Part shown: positions 1 through 5,964 of the stretch, one piece after another
Position numbering within the stretch: the stretch's first letter is position 1
Layout of the letters: every line of letters starts with the position of its first letter
From: Prolixibacteraceae bacterium
GTDB taxonomy: Bacteria; Bacteroidota; Bacteroidia; Bacteroidales; Prolixibacteraceae
Assembly (NCBI GenBank): GCA_009782655.1
Contig: WRIQ01000042.1
Span: 1-7,865, forward strand
DNA: 7,865 bases
Direction: 5' to 3'
Translations under genes and position numbers: made by a program
The notes under the pieces: model-generated
Seen by the model: only the letters and a program-made list of their open reading frames with translations
Told to the model about the DNA's origin: nothing
Database searches by the model: none

Positions 1-1
1 G

Positions 2-1459
2 ATAGTAAGACAGATATTAGCAGTTGTTTTCGCTTTCGCAGTTTTGATTTCGTGTGAAGATGAAAAATATATGAATTCGCCTGATGCCCGGTTGTATTTT
101 TCTGCCGATACCATTATGTTCGACACGGTGTTCACTACTATCGGCTCCACCACCCGAATACTAAAAATTTTCAATCCATATCACGAAAAGGTGCTGATTT
201 CCAATGTGAGGGTAGCTACCGGCGAAACATCCAATTTCAGGCTGAATGTCAATGGCCTTTCCGGAAATGAGGCTTATGATGTGGGAATTCCCGCCAACGA
301 CAGCATTTTTGTTTTTGTGGAAGTTACCGTTGACCCCAATGGCGGCGGCTTACCCATGGTTGTGGAAGACAGCATCGAGTTTATCATCAACGAAAACAGG
401 CAGGTCATTCCAATGGTTGCTTGGGGGCAGGATTTCCATCTTGTGAAAAGAGCCACCATCAAAGAAGATACCCGCTGGTCTAACGACAAACCTTATCTGG
501 TGTATGATTATGTTTTTGTTGATTCGACGGCGGTTCTCACCATCGAACCGGGAACAAAAATCCATTTTCACAAAGATGCAGAAATGCACATTCCCGGTAA
601 AATTATTGCCGACGGAACAATGGACAGCCGGATTGTTTTTACTTCCGACAGGTTAGAATCGTCATACCGCAATGTTCCCAACCAATGGCAGGGCATCGCC
701 ATCTATTCGGGCAGCAAAGGCAATGTTTTCAACTATACGGATATTCGCAATGCAAACATTGGGCTACACATCGGCACCATTGAACACGAAGGCACCGCTA
801 CGGCAATTCTCTCAAATGTAAAAATCGAGAACATGTATTATGCAGGTATCTATGCGCTTAACGCAAAAATAACGGCATACAATGCGCTGATTGCCAATTG
901 CGCAAGACACACCGTCGCATTGCAACTGGGTGGGGAATATGAATTTTATCATAGCACCATCGCCAATTTCTGGTCGCCGGGCTACAGCCAAAGAGTACGC
1001 TCCACGGCCGCATTACACCTGACAAATTACATTTCGATAGGAAATGAAGAAACATCGCAAATTATTACAAGCGACCTGACAAAAGCATTTTTCGCCAACT
1101 GCATCATATATGGGAACCTGCCAACCGGCGAATTAAGCACTTCGTTTGTGGAAGCGAGTCTGGCGAACTACTATTTAGACCATTGCATCGTGCAGCTTCC
1201 CGATACGTTCAACATCAGCAATAAAAATCATTTTAGCAATATCATCAAAAGCCGCGAATACAACTTCCCCAAGTTTATTGATCCGATAAAGCACTATATA
1301 TACGAACTGGATACGCTTTCGCCCGCCAAAGATGCCGGAAGCTCCGCCTATGCAAAACTTTTCCCCATCGATATGAAAGGAGCCGACAGACTTCTTGACG
1401 ATGGCCCCGACTTGGGCGCATACGAGCGTGTTGAAAAAAAGGAAGAAGAGAAAAAATAA
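2..1459 (+). CDS. Surface/outer-membrane lipoprotein with right-handed beta-helix domain (5' partial)
   Basis: The reading frame is open to the left edge, so the true start lies just outside the window. The first visible residues (IVRQ, then a hydrophobic run ending LISC) form a type II signal peptide with the lipobox Cys at visible residue 18. A TTG start at 44 would cut this signal in half and is rejected. Acidic residues follow the Cys (CEDE), resembling the surface-export signal of Bacteroidota lipoproteins. Visible residues about 40-145 look like an Ig-like (ASH/Hydin-type) beta-sandwich. From about 160 onward there are repeated short beta-strand rungs (GTKIHF, IPGKIIADGT, WQGIAIYSGS) typical of a right-handed parallel beta-helix. 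The C-terminal SPAKDAG...DLGAYE motif is the ending common in such proteins, and it is followed by a charged KKEEEKK tail. The stop overlaps the next start (TAATG), implying coupled translation. Beta-helices often bind or cleave polysaccharide, but no catalytic residues are recognisable, so the substrate is unknown. Confidence 0.85.
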   Translation: MVRQILAVVFAFAVLISCEDEKYMNSPDARLYFSADTIMFDTVFTTIGSTTRILKIFNPYHEKVLISNVRVATGETSNFRLNVNGLSGNEAYDVGIPANDSIFVFVEVTVDPNGGGLPMVVEDSIEFIINENRQVIPMVAWGQDFHLVKRATIKEDTRWSNDKPYLVYDYVFVDSTAVLTIEPGTKIHFHKDAEMHIPGKIIADGTMDSRIVFTSDRLESSYRNVPNQWQGIAIYSGSKGNVFNYTDIRNANIGLHIGTIEHEGTATAILSNVKIENMYYAGIYALNAKITAYNALIANCARHTVALQLGGEYEFYHSTIANFWSPGYSQRVRSTAALHLTNYISIGNEETSQIITSDLTKAFFANCIIYGNLPTGELSTSFVEASLANYYLDHCIVQLPDTFNISNKNHFSNIIKSREYNFPKFIDPIKHYIYELDTLSPAKDAGSSAYAKLFPIDMKGADRLLDDGPDLGAYERVEKKEEEKK

Positions 1460-2478
1460 TGTTGACAAGGATAATACTTTTTTTCTTTACCCTCATAACG
1501 CTGTTGCCTGCACAAGCCCAAAACCGCCAAGTGGCAACGGTTATGTTCTACAACGTTGAAAATCTTTTCGATACCGAAGACAACCCCGACACGCTGGACG
1601 ACGAATTTCTCCCCGACGGGTTGCGCCGTTGGAGCAATTACCGTTTCGTAGCGAAGCTGAACAGCCTTGCCAAAGTGATTTCGAATACCGGAAACTGGGA
1701 ACCGCCGGCAGTAATCGGGCTTTGTGAAATCGAAAACAGCTACGTTCTGGAGCGCCTCGTCAACCAACCCGGCCTGAAAAAGTGGAACTACAAAATTGTG
1801 CATAAAGATTCGCCCGACATCCGCGGCATCGACGTGGCCGCCCTCTATCGTAGCGACCTCTTCTCCCCCATCGCATACCATTATTTCCCGCCCGAAGCCC
1901 AAGGGAAACCCATCCCTGCAACGCGCGAAATTCTTTGCCTGTCGGGTGTTGTAGCTGAAACTGATACGATACATGTCTTTTTCAACCACTGGCCATCGCG
2001 CTACGGCGGATTGATGGAAACACGCGACGCACGGAAAAATGCCGCCGAAAGGCTGAAATCGGAAATCGCAAACCTTCAGGCACAATATGTGAATCCGGCC
2101 ATTATCATCATGGGCGACTTTAACGACCAACCCGACGACGACAGTATGATGAAACATCTGGGCGCAAGCATCGGGCCCGTGCAGGATCCTGAAAACCTTG
2201 TCAACCTGAGCCACAAATGGATGGAACAGAAAAAAGGCACATTGAAGTACCAGTCGATGTGGTATCTGTTCGACCAAATTATCGTCAGCGAAAGCCTGTT
2301 TGAAAGGGAGCTTCATTGTAGCGCGGAAGACGCTTATATTCTGGAAGCTCCTTTCCTGTTCGAAAACGACGAACAGTATACCGGCAAAAAACCATTCCGC
2401 ACCTACAACGGCATGAAATACAATGGCGGTTATAGCGATCACCTGCCCATACTGCTCAAACTGTGGAAAAATGAATAA
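1459..2478 (+). CDS. Exported endonuclease/exonuclease/phosphatase-family protein
   Basis: This is a 339-residue protein of the EEP fold (DNase I/exonuclease III/inositol phosphatase superfamily). It is metal dependent and cleaves phosphodiester or phosphomonoester bonds; the actual substrate cannot be read from the sequence. The expected motifs appear in order: N32 in FYNVENLF, E90 in CEIEN, GIDVAALYR at 123-131, N176-H177 in NHWPSR, D220 and N222 in GDFND, and the C-terminal D327-H328 in SDHLPI. The full catalytic set is therefore present. Residues 1-20 are a hydrophobic signal peptide ending AQA, so it should act in the periplasm or outside the cell. The ATG overlaps the stop of the lipoprotein gene by one base, which fixes the start and suggests coupled translation and a joint role in the envelope. 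No terminator is visible in the 99 bases after the stop. Confidence 0.93.
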   Translation: MLTRIILFFFTLITLLPAQAQNRQVATVMFYNVENLFDTEDNPDTLDDEFLPDGLRRWSNYRFVAKLNSLAKVISNTGNWEPPAVIGLCEIENSYVLERLVNQPGLKKWNYKIVHKDSPDIRGIDVAALYRSDLFSPIAYHYFPPEAQGKPIPATREILCLSGVVAETDTIHVFFNHWPSRYGGLMETRDARKNAAERLKSEIANLQAQYVNPAIIIMGDFNDQPDDDSMMKHLGASIGPVQDPENLVNLSHKWMEQKKGTLKYQSMWYLFDQIIVSESLFERELHCSAEDAYILEAPFLFENDEQYTGKKPFRTYNGMKYNGGYSDHLPILLKLWKNE

Positions 2479-2540
2479 AAACCTTTCAGGAAATCTCAAC
2501 CGTTAACTTTCCTTTAACAATTTTACCGGAACAGAGTATG

Positions 2541-2548
2541 TACTTTTG
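2541..2548 (+). promoter_or_regulatory. Bacteroidota-type promoter for the Cys/His-rich protein-TonB-HMA operon
   Basis: TACTTTTG matches the Bacteroidota -7 consensus TAnnTTTG exactly. Upstream lies an AT-rich stretch with two TTAAC copies ten bases apart (2503-2507 and 2514-2518), but no exact TTTG at the ideal -33 spacing. Transcription would begin near 2554, giving a leader of about 25 bases before the GTG at 2578. It sits in the 99-base gap after the nuclease gene, so the downstream genes form a new unit. Confidence 0.65.
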
Positions 2549-2577
2549 CGGAATGTAAAAAAGCTAACGGCAACGAC

Positions 2578-3105
2578 GTGAAAGTATTTAAAAACGTAAT
2601 AAGTTTTGTTGTCCTGATACCATTTTTGGTTTCGGTGTCGGGTTTGTTGCTTGTTCAGACGCATTGCAACTGCACAGGCAAAACAGCCACATCGTTATTC
2701 GCGCCGCCCGAAGGATGCAGTTCCCTGCACGACGACCACATGCACCTTTTCGAGTGCCACGCCGAAAACTTGGCGCATGCGGGCTGCACGAGCCACAATA
2801 ACTGCGAACATAACGACGACTGCACCCACGACAGCGAATCGCACAATTGCGGTTGTGAGTCGCCCGAAGCAAAATTTCTGAAAAACAGCAGCCAGTTTAC
2901 CCAAGGAAAAATATTCCAACTCGATATTTTTACCATGAAAAAATTATCGGTTCCCGATATTTCAATTTCTAAACCCGAAACTGCGAAGACTCTCGCGTTT
3001 CAATACCTCTTTGAAAACTCTCCCCCTTTACCCTCCGAATCACAAGATTTTATTTATTTTATTTGCCAACCTAAAAGACCTCATGCGGCCTGTTTTTTTG
3101 TGTAA
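2578..3105 (+). CDS. Small exported Cys/His-rich putative metal-binding protein (divergent HYC_CC_PP-like)
   Basis: This is a 175-residue protein with 11 Cys and 11 His. Residues 5-26 are hydrophobic and could be a signal peptide or a membrane anchor, directly followed by THCNC (28-32). Residues 47-93 hold most of the metal-ligand residues: C47, H51, H54, H56, C60, H61, H67, then C70/C76/C82 spaced six apart with interleaved His, ending HNCGC (89-93). The C-terminal half has an ENSPPLP motif at 146-152 and CQPKRP near 163-168. This layout (HxC after the hydrophobic segment, a paired Cys in the middle, a PP motif near the end) resembles the Bacteroidota HYC_CC_PP family, whose genes I recall sitting just before TonB receptors. 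Here the pairs are HCNC and CGC, and a His/Cys-rich insertion is present. The only reasonable start is GTG 2578: upstream in-frame codons run into the promoter, and the ATG at 2553 is followed at once by a stop. The role as metal binder or metal sensor is inferred. Confidence 0.75.
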   Translation: MKVFKNVISFVVLIPFLVSVSGLLLVQTHCNCTGKTATSLFAPPEGCSSLHDDHMHLFECHAENLAHAGCTSHNNCEHNDDCTHDSESHNCGCESPEAKFLKNSSQFTQGKIFQLDIFTMKKLSVPDISISKPETAKTLAFQYLFENSPPLPSESQDFIYFICQPKRPHAACFFV

Positions 3106-3140
3106 AAAAACTCTTTTTACAAACTATTAAACAGTGTTGC

Positions 3141-3181
3141 TATGAAATCCACAAGTACTCTGTTTGCTTGTGGATTCCATA
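3141..3181 (+). promoter_or_regulatory. Leader hairpin between the Cys/His-rich gene and the TonB receptor gene
   Basis: AATCCACAAG at 3146-3155 is perfectly complementary to CTTGTGGATT at 3167-3176 around an 11-base loop. After one A/C mismatch, four more pairs extend the stem (TATG 3141-3144 with CATA 3178-3181). No T-run follows, so it is not an intrinsic terminator. The hairpin lies inside a 16-codon frame at 3142-3192 (MKSTSTLFACGFHTTI, stop TGA), which ends 18 bases before the receptor ATG. It could be an attenuator, an RNA-processing or stability element, or a leader peptide; none of these is proven. Confidence 0.5.
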
Positions 3182-3210
3182 CGACCATTTGAAAACAAAA
3201 TTGCGTTCGT

Positions 3211-5418
3211 ATGAAAAATATATTAATCATTTTACCACTTATAATATTCTACTGTCAGTCAAAGGCGCAGACAATTAGCGGAACCGTTTACGGAAATGAA
3301 AACGGGAAACGCGAAACATTGCCCGGCGTACACATCTACTGGGAAAATACCACCGACGCCACCACCTCCGACGCACAGGGGAAATTTTCAATTTCGCAGA
3401 AAAAGGAGCATCAAAATCTGGTTTTCAGCTATGTGGGATTCGAAAGAAAAACGCTTCATGTGCATGGCGAAGAACCCGTCGAGGTGGATTTATTTACCAA
3501 TATTGAACTTGGGCAGGTAAACGTAATCACCAAAGACAAAGGCTCATACCTTTCCACTGTCAATCCGATATATGTCGAAAAGATTACCGGAGCAGAGCTT
3601 CACAAAGCGGCTTGCTGCAACCTTGCCGAAAGTTTCGAAACCAATCCCTCTGTCGACATGAGTTACAACGATGCCGTCACGGGCGCTAAGCAAATCAAGT
3701 TGCTGGGGCTCGAAGGCATCTATTCGCAATTGCAAACCGAAAATATCGCCAATTTCAGAGGTTTGGCTACCAACTTCGGACTCACCTATATTCCCGGCCC
3801 ATGGATGGAATCCATACAGGTTTCCAAAGGCGCAGCGTCGGTGGTGAACGGTTACGAATCGATTACCGGACAGATAAACGTCGGTTTCAAAAAACCCGAC
3901 AGTCAGGAAATGCTGCACCTGAATACATACGGTAGCACCGACGGAAAATTGGAATTCAATGCAAACACCAACCTGCGGCTGAAAGGCAATAAGCTGACAA
4001 CAGGTATTTTCGTCCATGCCGAAATGCTCGACAAAAAGAACGATCACAACAACGACGGGTTCCTCGATCATCCGCTCAACAAGCAGATTCATCTTTTCAA
4101 CACATGGAAATACAACAACGAGAAAGGCATGTTCCTTCATTGGGGGATGCGCTTCCTGACCGAAAACCGACAGGGCGGACAGGTCGACTTCAAAAAAGGA
4201 ATGGATCGCAAAACCGAAAATCCTTATGGCATTGGCATCGACAACAACCTGTACGAAACCAATTTCAAACTGGGTTATGTTTTCCCGTCGAATAAAACGG
4301 CCGTAGCTTTGCTCACCAACGGCGTATTCCACAACCTGAAGTCCTTTTACGGACTGAACAATTACGACGGCGACGAACAGCGTTTCCACGCCAATTTTGT
4401 ATGGACGCAAGATCTCGACAAATACGCCGTCCATACGTTGAACGCCGGAGCCAGCTATTTCTACAACCAATTCGACGAAAACCTTAATCTTCTCGACATG
4501 AACCGCAAAGAATCGGTTCCGGGAATTTTCGCCGAATATACCTTCAAACCGTCTCACAAATTGACATTCATGGCCGGTATCCGCAGCGATTTTCACAATC
4601 TGTACAAAACTTTTGTAACGCCGCGTATGCACTTTCGCTATCAGCCCGATCTGCGCTGGACATTCCGCCTGAGCGCTGGCAAAGGATACCGCTCTGCCAA
4701 CGTCCTTGCCGAAAATAGCTTTTTGCTTTCCAACTACCGAACCCTGATTTTTGAAGAGAACATGCAGGAGGAAGCTTGGAATTTTGGCGCCAGCTTCATT
4801 CAGCAATACGAACTCTTCGGCCGCGATTTGCAAATTGCCGCCGAATATTATTACACAACTTTCGACAAACAACTGGTAACCGACCGCGAGTCAAACGACG
4901 ACATTATCACCATAGCGCCGCTAAATGGGAAATCCTACGCTTCCAGTTGGCAAGTCGACGTTCGCTACCCCGTCATACGCAATTTCGACCTGACACTGGC
5001 ATGGCGGCAAAACGACGTTAAACAAACCATCGGCGGCAAACTACTCGAAAAGCCACTCACAAGCAGGTACAAAGGTTTGATAACAATGAACTACACCACC
5101 AACCTGAAAAAATGGATGTTCGATTATACCATTCAGTTTAACGGAGGAGGACGCCTGCCGTTGACGTCTACAGAAAAACTGGCCAACACCGAATCAGAAT
5201 TTTCGCCCTTCACCATTATGAATGCGCAGGTTACGCGCTATTTCAGAAAATGGAGCGTTTACATAGGAGCCGAAAACCTGACAGATTTCATGCAGAAAAA
5301 TTCCATTTTAGGAGCCGATGCGCCCTTTTCCCCCGGATTCGACGCCACAAAAATATGGGGCCCCACGATGGGCAGAAAATTCTATTTCGGCGCCCGCTTT
5401 ACATTAAATTACGATTAA
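3211..5418 (+). CDS. TonB-dependent outer-membrane receptor, probable metal (copper) uptake type
   Basis: This is a 735-residue outer-membrane active transporter powered by TonB-ExbBD. Residues 1-20 form a signal peptide ending KAQ. Residues 21-95 are a CarboxypepD_reg-like domain (ISGTVYG, LPGVHIYWENT, GKFSI, VFSYVGFERK), the usual N-terminal extension in Bacteroidota. The plug spans about 110-225, with the familiar elements TNPSVDMSYNDAVTGAKQI, IPGPWMESIQVSKGAASVVNGYESITGQINV. The rest is beta-barrel and ends RKFYFGARFTLNYD. The plug begins with ELHKAACCNLAESF, which has His131 and a Cys135-Cys136 pair; Cys is rare in such proteins, so this may be a metal site. A DHNNDGFLD loop at 278-286 looks like a calcium-binding loop. 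No SusD-like gene follows, which argues against glycan uptake. The HMA gene starts 18 bases after its stop, so the two are surely co-transcribed. The substrate call rests on context and the Cys pair. The length is normal and nothing is broken. Confidence 0.92.
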   Translation: MKNILIILPLIIFYCQSKAQTISGTVYGNENGKRETLPGVHIYWENTTDATTSDAQGKFSISQKKEHQNLVFSYVGFERKTLHVHGEEPVEVDLFTNIELGQVNVITKDKGSYLSTVNPIYVEKITGAELHKAACCNLAESFETNPSVDMSYNDAVTGAKQIKLLGLEGIYSQLQTENIANFRGLATNFGLTYIPGPWMESIQVSKGAASVVNGYESITGQINVGFKKPDSQEMLHLNTYGSTDGKLEFNANTNLRLKGNKLTTGIFVHAEMLDKKNDHNNDGFLDHPLNKQIHLFNTWKYNNEKGMFLHWGMRFLTENRQGGQVDFKKGMDRKTENPYGIGIDNNLYETNFKLGYVFPSNKTAVALLTNGVFHNLKSFYGLNNYDGDEQRFHANFVWTQDLDKYAVHTLNAGASYFYNQFDENLNLLDMNRKESVPGIFAEYTFKPSHKLTFMAGIRSDFHNLYKTFVTPRMHFRYQPDLRWTFRLSAGKGYRSANVLAENSFLLSNYRTLIFEENMQEEAWNFGASFIQQYELFGRDLQIAAEYYYTTFDKQLVTDRESNDDIITIAPLNGKSYASSWQVDVRYPVIRNFDLTLAWRQNDVKQTIGGKLLEKPLTSRYKGLITMNYTTNLKKWMFDYTIQFNGGGRLPLTSTEKLANTESEFSPFTIMNAQVTRYFRKWSVYIGAENLTDFMQKNSILGADAPFSPGFDATKIWGPTMGRKFYFGARFTLNYD

Positions 5419-5436
5419 CTTTAAAACAATATCACT

Positions 5437-5772
5437 ATGAAAAAAATTGCTGTAATCATTTCATTATTAACAATTTTTGGCGCAACAACCAATCAGGTTT
5501 ATGCGCGGAAAAGTAAAAATCAAACGGTTTACTTCCAAAGCAACATGCACTGCGAAAACTGCCGTAACAAACTGTTCGAGCATCTGCGATTCGAAAAAGG
5601 CATAAAAGATCTCGAGGTCGATAATGTTTCGAACACGGTAAAAGTTGTCTACATCGACAAGAAAATTTCCGAAGAGGAAGTCAAAAAATCCATCGAAAAA
5701 GCTGGTTATCAAGCCAACAGGATAGCCGAAGCCGAATACAAAAAACTGGTGGACGAAGCAAAGAAAAACTAA
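5437..5772 (+). CDS. Exported HMA-domain metal-binding protein (periplasmic metallochaperone)
   Basis: This is a 111-residue protein. Residues 1-23 are a signal peptide (MKKIAVIISLL..., likely cleavage after VYA). Residues about 29-95 form a single heavy-metal-associated domain of the Atx1/CopZ/MerP fold. The metal loop is MHCENC (M37, C39, C42), and the domain closes with the common KAGYQA. A short charged helix (AEAEYKKLVDEAKKN) follows. HMA proteins of this type bind Cu(I), or Hg(II) in MerP, through the two Cys and hand the metal on by ligand exchange. The signal peptide puts it in the periplasm like MerP, rather than in the cytosol like CopZ. It is the last gene of the operon, 18 bases after the TonB receptor and followed by a strong terminator, so it is well placed to receive metal passing through that receptor. 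Copper is the likeliest ligand, but the motif alone does not settle the metal. Confidence 0.88.
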   Translation: MKKIAVIISLLTIFGATTNQVYARKSKNQTVYFQSNMHCENCRNKLFEHLRFEKGIKDLEVDNVSNTVKVVYIDKKISEEEVKKSIEKAGYQANRIAEAEYKKLVDEAKKN

Positions 5773-5824
5773 GACAAAGCACCTGCAAACTATCAATATT
5801 AAGAAGTTGCACTTTCAAAAACTG

Positions 5825-5860
5825 AAAAATCCCTGCAGTGAAAATTGCAGGGATTTTTTT
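5825..5860 (+). terminator. Rho-independent terminator of the metal operon
   Basis: AAAAATCCCTGCA (5825-5837) pairs perfectly over 13 bases with TGCAGGGATTTTT (5846-5858) around an 8-base loop, and the 3' arm runs into seven consecutive T (5854-5860). It begins 52 bases after the HMA stop. The arms are A/T-rich at the base, so it may also work in reverse, but no gene on the - strand ends here. Confidence 0.92.
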
Positions 5861-5925
5861 ATTAATTTTAATGTGTCACGCTTTTTATGCCCCCTAAATT
5901 AAACCATGAATCGACAGAATTTTTA

Positions 5926-5933
5926 TACTTTTA
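5926..5933 (+). promoter_or_regulatory. Probable Bacteroidota promoter for nfnAB
   Basis: TACTTTTA fits the -7 consensus TAnnTTTG except for the last base. A transcript starting near 5940 gives a leader of about 25 bases before ATG 5965, the same geometry as the promoter at 2541. No clear TTTG is seen at the -33 distance. It lies downstream of the first possible ATG (5887), which supports the shorter gene start. Confidence 0.45.
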
Positions 5934-5964
5934 CAACTCAATAATCAACATTTTATCTGCGTAT

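Noticed and set aside
44..46. TTG 44 as start of the first gene
   Set aside because: It would leave only three residues before the lipobox Cys. The frame is open upstream with a proper hydrophobic signal segment, so the gene is truncated by the window edge.
1348..2499. Long open frame on the - strand (383 codons) opposite the EEP-family gene
   Set aside because: The + strand frame carries a signal peptide and all catalytic motifs. The antisense translation shows no recognisable domain, and the opening is explained by codon bias of the real gene.
3102..3120. Inverted repeat GTAAAAA/TTTTTAC right after the stop of the Cys/His-rich gene, preceded by a T-run, as a terminator
   Set aside because: The stem is seven A/T-dominated pairs without a G/C core, and the T-run (3092-3098) lies before it inside the coding region. 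The sequence around 3076-3098 does not form a clean stem. I see no convincing terminator here, so read-through into the receptor gene is likely.
3159..3166. TCTGTTTG as a separate -7 promoter element for the receptor gene
   Set aside because: It misses the conserved A of TAnnTTTG, has no -33 partner, and lies within the hairpin loop. Co-transcription from 2541 explains the gene better.
3544..4872. Long open frame on the - strand (442 codons) opposite the TonB receptor gene
   Set aside because: It is a shadow of the receptor coding sequence, without domain features, promoter or start context of its own.
5784..5811. Imperfect hairpin TGCAAACT/AGTTGCA before the terminator
   Set aside because: It has only seven pairs with a bulge and a long AT loop. 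The terminator immediately downstream accounts for transcript ending.
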